Below are positions 22,839-30,465 of a stretch of 37,977 bases of DNA, in pieces; the first letter of the stretch is position 1; every line of letters starts with the position of its first letter. The DNA is taken from the NCBI GenBank assembly GCA_964436765.1, contig CAYTEH010000012.1, positions 1 through 37,977 of the forward strand, read 5' to 3'. Origin of the DNA: CAYTEH01 sp964436765. GTDB taxonomy: Bacteria; Patescibacteriota; Gracilibacteria; Peribacterales; Peribacteraceae. A program made the translations under genes and the position numbers. The notes below the pieces were generated by a model, which was not told where the DNA came from, did no database searches, and saw nothing but the letters and a program-made list of their open reading frames with translations.

Positions 22839-24488
22839 TCAGCGGAGCAGCTCCATGGCCCGGAGAAGCTGCGTATCGCGCGAGCCCTGTTCCTGCTCCA
22901 GAACTTCGTCGGGCATCACGCCGACGCCGTCGATCTTGTTTCCCTTCGGCGTCTTCCATTCGGCGATCGTCATCTTGAGGCTGGATCCGTCCCCGAACTG
23001 GATCACCTGCTGCACGGTGCCCTTGCCGAACGTCTTCGTCCCCACGATGCGGCCGCGGCCGGCATCCTGCAACGCGCCTGCAACGATCTCGGCGGCGCTG
23101 GCCGAGCCAGCGTTCACGAGCACCACCAGCCGGATGCTCGCATCCACCACAGGCTCGCTGTCAGTCTTCTCGGCCTCGTTCCCCGTGCGTCCCGCAATGG
23201 TGACATACGTGCTTCCTTTCGGAAGGAAGAAACCGCTCACGACCTCGGCCGCATGCAGGAGCCCGCCCGGATTGCTGCGCAAATCGAGCACGATGCCGTG
23301 GATGTTCTTGTCTTTCAGCTCAAGCATCTTGGACTTGAGCATCGTGTCGGTCGTCTGGCCGAACTGCATGATTTTCACCACCGCCACGCCCTCCTGGACC
23401 GTGATATCGACTTCGGGGATCGTGATTTTCTCGCGCGTCACCGACACGTCGAACTCGCTGCCCTCGCGCCGGATGCGCAACTTCACCGTGGTGCCCTTCG
23501 GTCCGCGGATCTTACTGACAGCCTCGTCCAGCGTGAGGCCCGTGAGCGGGACATCATCGGCCGAGATCACCTGGTCTTTGGGCTGGATACCCGCGCGCTC
23601 CGCAGGCGAACCCCGCAGCGGCGAGACGATCATGATGAGCCCGCCCGTCAGCTCGATGTTGGCGCCGATGCCTTCCAGTTCACCTTTCAGTTGATTCTGG
23701 AAATTCACCGATTGCGTCGGCGGCATGTACACGGTGTAGGGATCATCGAGGGTCTTCACGAAACTCTCGATGGACTTGTCCATCGCTTTCGTCGCATCGA
23801 GCTTCTCGCGGTACAGGTACTCGTCTTCAAGCAACTGATAGATGGTGCGGAGCACGTCCTCCTTCGGCAGCGCTTTGCTGCGCGTCACGGGGATGGTGAT
23901 TTTGATGTTGCCCATGGGGGCGGGCTGCGCGCGTGAAACGCGCTGCAACAGCAGTATGCCTTCCTTGCCCTTGAGCGGAGCGGCAACTCCAAATTCACGC
24001 TCAGACAGCGGACGCATCCAGTTCTGCTCCACGGCCAACTGCACTGCCGCGCGCATCGTCGCGCTTTTCGCATCGGTGAAGGAAACTTTGTCCTTCGACA
24101 CCGGCGACACATCCTGGAGTTTCTGCAGCAGCACCAGAGCCTCGCCGCGCGTGATCGTCTTCTTCAACTCGAGATTCTTGCCGAAGATCCCAAGCGCTTT
24201 CTTCGTGTCCGCCGTCTGCACGTAGACGCGGTACGCAGCAGGAACTCCCTCATACGGGAGCGTTCGCCTCCCCTTCTCGGTCGGAATATCGAGCGCACGG
24301 ATCGCTGCGCGGATGAAATCTCCGCGAGACACCATGTCCGTCTCGGACACTTTCAGCAGTTGTGCCGCCGGAGGCGCGGCAACAGCCGCAACGGGCACAA
24401 GCGCCGGAGCGATGCCCATCGTGAGGCTCAGGACAATCGACAGAACGCGGGGCAGAAGACGGTCACTCCGAAAAGCACGGAACGGCAT
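22839..24488 (-). CDS. S41 C-terminal processing peptidase with SLH-like repeats
   Basis: The ~549-residue exported protease starts MPFRAFRSDRLLPRVL, followed by a hydrophobic signal segment ending PVAAVA. Three SLH-like repeats follow (VSRGDFIRAAIRALDI; ITRGEALVLLQKL with SFTDAKSATMRAAVQ; LKGKEGILLLQRV), a wall-anchoring layout. Then come the S41 N-domain (DEYLYREKLDATKAMDKSIE), a PDZ domain (GIGANIELTGGLIMIVSPLR, PAERAGIQPKDQVISADD) and the catalytic domain: DLRSNPGGLL, nucleophile Ser in VNAGSASAAEI and the general-base Lys in GTKTFGKGTVQ. It would trim C-termini of extracytoplasmic proteins. In-frame ATGs upstream (24668, 24548) add non-family sequence that includes a palindrome, so 24488 is preferred. 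Confidence 0.88.
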   Translation of the reverse strand: MPFRAFRSDRLLPRVLSIVLSLTMGIAPALVPVAAVAAPPAAQLLKVSETDMVSRGDFIRAAIRALDIPTEKGRRTLPYEGVPAAYRVYVQTADTKKALGIFGKNLELKKTITRGEALVLLQKLQDVSPVSKDKVSFTDAKSATMRAAVQLAVEQNWMRPLSEREFGVAAPLKGKEGILLLQRVSRAQPAPMGNIKITIPVTRSKALPKEDVLRTIYQLLEDEYLYREKLDATKAMDKSIESFVKTLDDPYTVYMPPTQSVNFQNQLKGELEGIGANIELTGGLIMIVSPLRGSPAERAGIQPKDQVISADDVPLTGLTLDEAVSKIRGPKGTTVKLRIRREGSEFDVSVTREKITIPEVDITVQEGVAVVKIMQFGQTTDTMLKSKMLELKDKNIHGIVLDLRSNPGGLLHAAEVVSGFFLPKGSTYVTIAGRTGNEAEKTDSEPVVDASIRLVVLVNAGSASAAEIVAGALQDAGRGRIVGTKTFGKGTVQQVIQFGDGSSLKMTIAEWKTPKGNKIDGVGVMPDEVLEQEQGSRDTQLLRAMELLR

Positions 24489-24570
24489 GGGGATGGGGCG
24501 GAAGCGGAAACGGTCCACAGCGTACACCAACGAGATGAAGACAGCCATAAAGAAGCTGTTTTCTCGTTTG

Positions 24571-24605
24571 CTCGTTTTTGGTTTTCGTTCCAAACCAGAA
24601 ACGAG
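24571..24605. repeat. 14-bp near-perfect palindrome
   Basis: CTCGTTTTTGGTTT (24571-24584) pairs with AAACCAGAAACGAG (24592-24605) with one G-U position and a 7-nt loop. It lies between the PrsW-like and S41 genes. No T-run on the minus strand follows, so termination is doubtful; it may attenuate or stabilise the transcript. Confidence 0.6.
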
Positions 24606-24624
24606 AAAGCCGTAAACCAAAAAC

Positions 24625-25986
24625 TTACTCCTCCTCCGCAAACGTGAGCGTCTCCACTTCCACCACATGCCCCCGTTCCTTCGCGTTCCCCCTGCGATTG
24701 AAGAGCGTCGTGAGGAGCACGAACCCGCCCACCACGTAGAGCAAGGTCGGCAGAAGAAGCAGCGAGAGGTAGTGCAACGGCGATCCGGCGGGCGCCTTGA
24801 GCAGGTCCCCGAGCGTGTGGGGATTGCCGGGCAGAATGTCGGGGATCGTCACGAGGAAATTGCAGGTGCCATGCAAGACAAGCGCCGCAAGAAAACCGAG
24901 CGCAGTCATTTCACGGCGGAAGATATCGACTTCGCGCGTGCCGAAGAGCCGGTGGATCGCGCGAAGCAGCGGATGCGTGCGGCCGACCTGGGCGTCCTCT
25001 TTCAGGAGCGGCGAGGCAAAATTCGCCAGGCCCAGGAAGTATCCCGCCGTGCCGGTACTGACGATATGGACCATACTCGTGAGAACCGAACGACCCGTGA
25101 CGTTGCCGATGAATCCCACCCAATCGCGGCCGCCGGGTCCCATGAGATATTGCTTCACAAAGTTCACGAAGTACCCCGTGGGAGTGACGTTCTCGGCGAA
25201 CGCGAAACCGATGCCTACCACAATTGCCATCTGCATCATGTCGTCGATGGAACTGATGTACTGCTTGCCGGATTTGAGAAGCACCCAGATCTTGCTTCCT
25301 TCCTCGATGAACCCGACCAGCAGGAACATCACCAGGGTCGAGACTACCGAAATGCCAACGGGAGCCATGCCCGGCCACAGATTCCCCACGAAGGTGTGCG
25401 CGCTCGATCCGAAGCTCTGCGTCTCGATGCGGAACAGGAAGAAGTCGAGTGTGGCACCACGGCGCACGAGCGCGTCATAGAAGAGAATGGGCACGGTCGA
25501 CATCGCGCCGGCAAAGAAGAGCGTGAGAACGACGCTCAGCCGCTCGCGGTGATACGGCAAGAAGATGGCGCACCAGAGCACGGCCGGGACCGCGGCGACG
25601 CCGATGGCGATGAGGTGCGCTGTGCGTGCATCCGGCGCCTCCTTGGACAGGATGTGGAGCAGGATCCAGAAGAGGAACGTGCCCAGCACGGTCGCTTTCG
25701 TGTGGGCCTGCCAGCGACCGAAGAGCAAACTCCACGTGGCGGCGAGGAGCAGAATGCCGGCGGCCAGCACGTAGCCGTTTTGATGCAATCCGCTTTCCAG
25801 CACCGCATTACCCATGCGAATCAGACCGGCCGACAGCACGCTGCCGATCACCACCCCAAAGGCAAAATGTGTCTTGCGCCCCCGCTTCCTCCCGACGATA
25901 TCCAGGCACGCGAGGAGCGACACCCCAAGGAGGACAGCCAGCGTCTTTTGCCCCGAAAATTCAGTGAAGATGTGTGTGTTGAACAT
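24625..25986 (-). CDS. PrsW-family intramembrane protease-like protein
   Basis: The 453-residue protein has about ten membrane segments. Residues ~215-400 hold the PrsW/CPBP-like pattern: the double Glu in LVGFIEEGSKIWVLL, the second Glu in GIGFAFAENVTPTGY, and His in TSMVHIVSTGTAGYFLG and LVLHGTCNFLV. These are the expected metal or catalytic residues of glutamic-type intramembrane proteases, which cleave anti-sigma factors or membrane proteins. The N-terminal five helices are an added domain I cannot name. An extended -10 TGCTATAAT ends 7 nt before the ATG. The S41 protease gene follows on the same strand, so the two may act in one proteolytic cascade (inference). Confidence 0.8.
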   Translation of the reverse strand: MFNTHIFTEFSGQKTLAVLLGVSLLACLDIVGRKRGRKTHFAFGVVIGSVLSAGLIRMGNAVLESGLHQNGYVLAAGILLLAATWSLLFGRWQAHTKATVLGTFLFWILLHILSKEAPDARTAHLIAIGVAAVPAVLWCAIFLPYHRERLSVVLTLFFAGAMSTVPILFYDALVRRGATLDFFLFRIETQSFGSSAHTFVGNLWPGMAPVGISVVSTLVMFLLVGFIEEGSKIWVLLKSGKQYISSIDDMMQMAIVVGIGFAFAENVTPTGYFVNFVKQYLMGPGGRDWVGFIGNVTGRSVLTSMVHIVSTGTAGYFLGLANFASPLLKEDAQVGRTHPLLRAIHRLFGTREVDIFRREMTALGFLAALVLHGTCNFLVTIPDILPGNPHTLGDLLKAPAGSPLHYLSLLLLPTLLYVVGGFVLLTTLFNRRGNAKERGHVVEVETLTFAEEE

Positions 25987-25993
25987 TTATATT

Positions 25994-26002
25994 ATTATAG
26001 CA
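25994..26002 (-). promoter_or_regulatory. Extended -10 promoter of the PrsW-like gene
   Basis: TGCTATAAT on the minus strand has its TATAAT at 25999-25994 and ends 7 nt before the ATG at 25986. The segment is AT-rich with a small GCATT/AATGC hairpin. Confidence 0.7.
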
Positions 26003-26006
26003 TTTT

Positions 26007-26222
26007 TTAATGCTTTAGTACATCCCTCCTCTGCTTCTGGAATCCCGGTCTTTGTGGCGCTTTTTTGCCTTTTACAGGCGTATTGAAAAGCACCGATACG
26101 GCACAGGAAGTCCCGAAGATGACCGTGGCCAGCAGTAGACCGACGGCCAGCGGATGCTTTACATACCGCATGACGGTCTCCGGCGCCGTCTCCGGTGGCT
26201 TCCAGCGGGGCTTCTGAACCAT
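26007..26222 (-). CDS. Small single-span membrane protein, 71 aa
   Basis: The product starts MVQKPRWKPPETAPETVM and has one hydrophobic segment (HPLAVGLLLATVIFGTSCAV, residues ~23-42) followed by a very basic tail (VKGKKAPQRPGFQKQRRD). A Cys lies at the end of the segment, but the context is not a lipobox. The function is unknown. The start is decided by a promoter (TTGATC, 16 nt, TATTCT) whose -10 ends 8 nt before this ATG; an upstream in-frame ATG at 26258 would lie before it. The PrsW-like gene follows after 20 nt. Confidence 0.6.
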   Translation of the reverse strand: MVQKPRWKPPETAPETVMRYVKHPLAVGLLLATVIFGTSCAVSVLFNTPVKGKKAPQRPGFQKQRRDVLKH

Positions 26223-26230
26223 AGAGGACG

Positions 26231-26258
26231 AGAATATGCCTGTGCCGCCATGGATCAA
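26231..26258 (-). promoter_or_regulatory. Promoter of the small membrane protein
   Basis: On the minus strand TTGATC (26258-26253), a 16-nt spacer and TATTCT (26236-26231) lie 8 nt before the ATG at 26222, giving a leaderless mRNA. Confidence 0.65.
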
Positions 26259-26388
26259 AATGCCATTCGGGGCATCGAATCAACTTCTTGAATCTGACGC
26301 TGAAAAAGCCGATACTGCAACCACTCCGCGGGTGTGAGACCCACCCTGAAGAACGTTCGCACTTTTCTCTTTTCACTTTTCTCTCCCC

Positions 26389-27795
26389 ATGCCCGCCCCC
26401 ACCCTCGACCTCCTCGTCTCCCTCTGCAAGCGCCGCGGGTTCATCTTCCCCGGGTCCGACATCTACGGAGGCCTGGCCAACACCTGGGACTACGGGCCGC
26501 TTGGCGTGGAGCTGAAAAACCGCCTGAAGAAACTATGGTGGAAGACATTCGTCCATAAGCGAACCGATATGGTAGGTCTCGACTCCGCGATCCTCATGAA
26601 CCCGAAGGTGTGGGAGGCCAGCGGCCACGTGAGCAACTTCAACGATCCGCTCGTGGACTGCACCAAGTGCAAGCAGCGCTTCCGCGGCGACAAACTCCTG
26701 GAGGAAAAAATCGGCGTGGAAGCGGCGGCGATTTTGAAGCTCGACCAGGTGCAGCCCATGCTCCTCGCCGAAAAAATCGCGTGCCCCAACTGCGAGGCAT
26801 TGGCATGGACCCCCGCCAAGAAATTCAACCTGATGTTCAAGACGCAGCAGGGAGTGATCGAAGGCGAAGGCACCGACATCTACCTCCGCCCCGAGACCGC
26901 GCAGGGCATCTTCGTGAACTTCCGTAACGTCGCCGACACGATGCGCATGCGGCTCCCCTTCGGCGTCGCGCAGATCGGCAAGGCGTTCCGCAACGAAATC
27001 ACGCCCGGCAACTTCACGTTCCGCACGCGCGAGTTCGAGCAGATGGAGATCGAGTACTTCTTCGACCCCGAGAAGCAGGACTGGCAGAAGATTTACGAGG
27101 ACTGGAAAAAGGAGACATGGGCATTTCTGACGGAGACCCTTGGTATTAAAGCCGAAAACCTCCGCTTCCGCGACCATGAGAAAGACGAGCTCTCCCACTA
27201 CTCGAAAGGAACCGTCGACGTCGAATACAAGTTCCCGTGGGGCTGGGGCGAACTGTGCGCCGCCGCAGCGTACCGCACCGATTTCGACCTCACCCAGCAC
27301 GAGAAGTTCAGCAAGCAGGACCTGCACTACACCGACCCGGACGAGCCGACCCGCAAGATCATCCCCCACGTGATGGAACCCTCCTTCGGCTCCGACCGCA
27401 TCACGCTCGCCATCATGCTGGATGCCTACACCGAGGAGCAGGTGAAGGACGATACGCGCACGGTGATGAAGTTCACGCCGAAGATGGCACCCGTCGACGT
27501 CGCGATCCTCCCGCTCAGCAAGAAGGAACACCTCATCGCGAAGGCGCAGGAGATCTACAAGAAGATTCTGGCCGAAACCGATCTCGTGATCGATTTCGAT
27601 ATCACAGGCTCCATCGGCAAACGCTACCGCCGCCAGGATGAAATCGGCACGCCCAAGTGCATCACGGTCGACTTCGGCACGCTGGGCGAAGACGCCGCGC
27701 AGGGCGAAAAGGACACCCTCACGATCAGGGACCGGGATACGCTGAAGCAGGAACGCATGTCGCTGGGTAAACTTATCGAGAAGTTGAAGATGTGA
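26389..27795 (+). CDS. glyS: Glycyl-tRNA synthetase (dimeric, eukaryotic/archaeal type)
   Basis: The 468-residue single-chain enzyme charges tRNA-Gly. It starts with LVSLCKRRGFIFPGSDIYGG, then GLANTWDYGPLGVELKN (motif-1 region), ILMNPKVWEASGHVSNFNDP, and two Cys pairs (CTKCKQRF, CPNCEAL) of the kind that bind Zn. RPETAQGIFVNFRN, motif 2 GKAFRNEITPGNFTFRTREF and EMEYFF-type residues (QMEIEYFFDP) follow, then motif 3 VMEPSFGSDRITLAIM. The C-terminal anticodon domain has VDVAILPLSKKEHL. This alpha2 form differs from the bacterial alpha2-beta2 GlyQS. No Shine-Dalgarno site precedes the ATG. Confidence 0.95.
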   Translation: MPAPTLDLLVSLCKRRGFIFPGSDIYGGLANTWDYGPLGVELKNRLKKLWWKTFVHKRTDMVGLDSAILMNPKVWEASGHVSNFNDPLVDCTKCKQRFRGDKLLEEKIGVEAAAILKLDQVQPMLLAEKIACPNCEALAWTPAKKFNLMFKTQQGVIEGEGTDIYLRPETAQGIFVNFRNVADTMRMRLPFGVAQIGKAFRNEITPGNFTFRTREFEQMEIEYFFDPEKQDWQKIYEDWKKETWAFLTETLGIKAENLRFRDHEKDELSHYSKGTVDVEYKFPWGWGELCAAAAYRTDFDLTQHEKFSKQDLHYTDPDEPTRKIIPHVMEPSFGSDRITLAIMLDAYTEEQVKDDTRTVMKFTPKMAPVDVAILPLSKKEHLIAKAQEIYKKILAETDLVIDFDITGSIGKRYRRQDEIGTPKCITVDFGTLGEDAAQGEKDTLTIRDRDTLKQERMSLGKLIEKLKM

Positions 27796-27828
27796 ACGTA
27801 CAGAAGCAATTATTCCACAGCCTCAAAA

Positions 27829-30087
27829 TCATTTTTCTGCTTCTACCGAGTACTTCTTCGCGGCTTCCACTCCCAAATCCCGAAGTGCCCGGACCTGCTC
27901 ATCGGTAAGCTTTCCATCGCGCATCTTTGTCTTTTGTTTCTGAAGCCAGTTACCAAGACTGGTGCGCCGATGCGGCCATATGTCTGAGTTCGATTGACGA
28001 AAAGACCGGAGTTCAGAAAGTCCATCTTCAAAAGATCTGGTTATATCGTCCTGCCTCTCCGCCGGTTTCACTCCCAATTCCTGCAGTGCCCGGACTTGCT
28101 CGTCGCTGAGTTTTCCATCACGCATCTTTTGTTTCTGCGAATGAAGCCACTGCCCAAGGGGAGTGCGATGGTCCGGCCATATATCTGAATTTGTGTGGCG
28201 GAAAATTTGAAGGTCGGAAAGCCATTCGTCAAAGGATCTGTTTCTCTCCGCCGGTTTCACTCCCAATTCCTGCAGTGCCCGGACTTGCTCGTAGCTGAGT
28301 TTTCCATCACGCATCTTTTGCTTCTGCCAATGAAGCCACTGCCCAATGGGAGTGCGCGATGGCCATGTGTCCGGGTTTGCGTGACGGAAAACCTGAAGTT
28401 CGGACAGCCATTCGTCGAAGGGTCTGGTGATATCTTCTCGCCTCTCGGCAGGCTTCACTCCCAGTTCTTGCAGTGCCTGAAGTTGCTCATCGGTAAGCTT
28501 TCCATCGCGCATCTTTTCCTTCTGTTTTTGAAACCATGCAGCGAGAGAAGTACCATGAGGGGGACATGTGCCTGGGTTTGCGTGACGGAAAACCTGAAGT
28601 TCGGACAGCCATTCGTCGAAGGAACTGATCCTCTCGGCTGGCTTCACTCCCAAATCCTGGAGCGCCTGGAGTTGCTCATCGGTGAGCGTTCCATCACGCA
28701 TCTTTTTCTTCTGTTTTTGAAACCATGTAGTGAGAGCAATACCATGAGGGGGCCATGTGTCCGGGTTTGCGTGACGGAAAACCTGAAGTTCGGACAGCCA
28801 TTCGTCGAAGGGTCTGGTGATATCTCCTCGCCTCTCGGCAGGCTTCACTCCCAGCTCTTGCAGTGCCTGAACTTGCTCAATGGAGAGGGTGCCGTCGCGC
28901 ATCTTTGTTTTCTGCTTCCGAAGCCATTCGTTGAGAGGGGTTTTACTGGACGGCCATGTGTCCGGGTTTGCGTGACGGAAAACCTGAAGTTCGGACAGCC
29001 ATTCGTCGAAGGGTCTGGTGATATCTCCTCGCCTCTCGGCAGGCTTCACTCCCAGCTCTTGCAGTGCCTGAACTTGCTCAATGGAGAGGGTGCCGTCGCG
29101 CATCTTTGTTTTCTGCTTCCGAAGCCATGCGTAGAGAGGGGTTTTACTGGACGGCCATGTGTCTGGGTTTGCGTGACGGAAGGCCAGGAGCTGCTCCAGG
29201 TTCTGCTGCCAGCGCAGTGCTTCCGACAGACGGGTATGTGTCTCGAGAATATTCTTTTGAATCGTGCCCGCGACGGGGCGCGAAAGGCTTTCCTGAAGAA
29301 GCGACCGCATCTCTGCTTCCCATCCTTTCCGCATAACCAGATCGGAGCCGGACCCGGGATGATGCATCAGGTACTCCTGCTTCTCCTCTTTCGTAAGCTG
29401 CGAGAAGCGATGGATATCCTCCGCATCGGTCGCATGCCAGACGAAGCTACGGTTCCCCACCTCGTTGCAGAGCTCGATCAGCCGCTGAAGCCTTGGCACA
29501 AAGACACTGGCGTAGGTGAGCGAGCGCATCATGTTCGCGCGCACACTTCCAATGTGGATGTGGACGTGCGAAGCATCATGCACATCGATGCCAAGATCGT
29601 AGAGGATGAGAAGAAGGGTAGTAAGGCGCTCTTGGAATTCTTTGAGAAACGGGATGCCGGGTCCGGGCCCCAGATGCTGTGGCATATCTCCCGGAGGGGT
29701 GAGGACATCTTGCTCCAGTGTGACGGCTGGTTCCTCGGGATTGGGTGCCTCACCTTCTTGCAACTCAAACAACCTGCCGGTGGTCACGGCAATGCTACGG
29801 ACCAGAGAGTTACGTATGGTCCGGAGCTCTTCGTACTCATCGAGGATGACGGAGATAGTAGGAAGCCCGAGCTGAGTGGCTCCCGCATCTTCCAATTCTT
29901 TGGGCGTCAATTGATCACCCAGAAGATGCGTTGCCTTTGTCCGGGCATCTATTGCCAGTTCCTGAAGCGCTGAGAGGTCGCGATCAATCGTATCCCTGCC
30001 ATTCAGGATAGCCTCTACCGTGCCAGCGTCGATATCACCCAGAATCTGGGCAATATGATGGATTGAAGGGTTGTTACTAATATTCAT
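27829..30087 (-). CDS. Protein with seven helicase-associated (HA) repeats and a novel N-terminal domain
   Basis: The 752-residue protein starts MNISNNPSIHHIAQILG. Residues ~1-290 are a helical domain of unknown family (e.g. ATHLLGDQLTPKELEDAGAT, HVHIHIGSVRANMM, ATDAEDIHRFSQLTKEEK). Residues ~290-745 hold seven tandem units of 62-67 residues with the pattern W-LS-LQVFRHANPDTWP, L--WL-KQK-KMRDG-L and EQ-QALQELGVKPAER. This matches HA domains (usually at helicase C-termini, possibly nucleic-acid-binding), but there is no helicase here. Repeats 1-2 and the matching DNA are almost identical, so the array grew recently. No signal peptide is visible. The start is set by TATATT ending 6 nt upstream; the ATG at 30180 would lie before it. 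Confidence 0.8.
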   Translation of the reverse strand: MNISNNPSIHHIAQILGDIDAGTVEAILNGRDTIDRDLSALQELAIDARTKATHLLGDQLTPKELEDAGATQLGLPTISVILDEYEELRTIRNSLVRSIAVTTGRLFELQEGEAPNPEEPAVTLEQDVLTPPGDMPQHLGPGPGIPFLKEFQERLTTLLLILYDLGIDVHDASHVHIHIGSVRANMMRSLTYASVFVPRLQRLIELCNEVGNRSFVWHATDAEDIHRFSQLTKEEKQEYLMHHPGSGSDLVMRKGWEAEMRSLLQESLSRPVAGTIQKNILETHTRLSEALRWQQNLEQLLAFRHANPDTWPSSKTPLYAWLRKQKTKMRDGTLSIEQVQALQELGVKPAERRGDITRPFDEWLSELQVFRHANPDTWPSSKTPLNEWLRKQKTKMRDGTLSIEQVQALQELGVKPAERRGDITRPFDEWLSELQVFRHANPDTWPPHGIALTTWFQKQKKKMRDGTLTDEQLQALQDLGVKPAERISSFDEWLSELQVFRHANPGTCPPHGTSLAAWFQKQKEKMRDGKLTDEQLQALQELGVKPAERREDITRPFDEWLSELQVFRHANPDTWPSRTPIGQWLHWQKQKMRDGKLSYEQVRALQELGVKPAERNRSFDEWLSDLQIFRHTNSDIWPDHRTPLGQWLHSQKQKMRDGKLSDEQVRALQELGVKPAERQDDITRSFEDGLSELRSFRQSNSDIWPHRRTSLGNWLQKQKTKMRDGKLTDEQVRALRDLGVEAAKKYSVEAEK
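27843..29210. repeat. Tandem DNA repeats encoding the HA array
   Basis: Units recur every 186-201 bp. The block from 28751 matches the one from 28952 (201-bp shift) over about 178 bases, with a short mismatch cluster near 28929-28934 against 29130-29135, then identity again. Such near-identity at DNA level points to recent duplication and possible copy-number change. Confidence 0.85.
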
Positions 30088-30093
30088 GATTAT

Positions 30094-30099
30094 AATATA
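30094..30099 (-). promoter_or_regulatory. -10 box of the HA-repeat gene
   Basis: TATATT on the minus strand ends 6 nt before the ATG at 30087; an overlapping TATAAT is closer still. The tract is very AT-rich against its surroundings. Confidence 0.5.
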
Positions 30100-30244
30100 A
30101 AAATACAATATGACTAGGGTATGTTGCAACCGAAAGGTAACGAAGAACAGTCGCTGATGGTGTATGTGATTAGCAGTCACGCTCTGTCACCCAAGATGAC
30201 GATTCCCTGCAATTTCCTGCCATCCCAGCCTCCTCTGCCTGCTA

Positions 30245-30273
30245 TTGCGCCCTATGCCCTCTTGGGGTATAAA
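30245..30273 (+). promoter_or_regulatory. rpsB-tsf promoter
   Basis: TTGCGC (30245-30250), a 17-nt spacer and TATAAA (30268-30273) make a good promoter about 190 nt before rpsB. A second weak -10 (TATCCC) sits just before the ATG. Confidence 0.55.
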
Positions 30274-30365
30274 TGTCGCAATCACCTCTGTCCGATCGTT
30301 GCGATCCTTCCGCCCCTGGCGGACCTGCGCACTGACGAAATGACGACGGAGGGCAGCCCAAGGAT

Positions 30366-30410
30366 CCCCTCGATACGCTCTTCGCACCGCTCAGAGCCGC
30401 TCGAGATACC
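30366..30410. repeat. REP-like palindromic element in the rpsB leader
   Basis: CTCG (30369-30372) pairs with CGAG (30402-30405), and GCTCT (30377-30381) with AGAGC (30393-30397). The edge CCCTCGATACG matches the element at 17188. A T-run (30415-30420) follows, so it could act as a leaky terminator or attenuator. Confidence 0.5.
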
Positions 30411-30465
30411 ATCATTTTTTCTTCCGACTCGCGCCGCTGCCGCAGGTCATCCCCTATCCCACGTT

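Larger units (their letters stand above)
30100..30465. other. Intergenic region with rpsB leader and a palindromic element
   Basis: No gene is visible. It holds the back-to-back start of the HA gene and the rpsB promoter. The expected rpsB leader runs from ~30281 to 30465 (about 185 nt), unusually long for this window, and includes a REP-like element followed by a T-run. No riboswitch was recognised. Confidence 0.5.

Noticed and set aside
22045..23694. Long plus-strand ORF (549 codons) across dedA and the S41 gene
   Set aside because: It spans two well-supported minus-strand genes and their spacer; its composition is a shadow of GC-rich codon use.
24667..26010. Long plus-strand ORF (447 codons) opposite the PrsW-like gene
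   Set aside because: It is rich in Arg/Glu/His as expected from antisense of a membrane protein, and the minus strand has clear motifs and a promoter.
27843..29210. Regular repeats that could suggest a CRISPR array
   Set aside because: Units are 186-201 bp, stay in one long open frame and encode HA domains. There are no short repeats with unique spacers.
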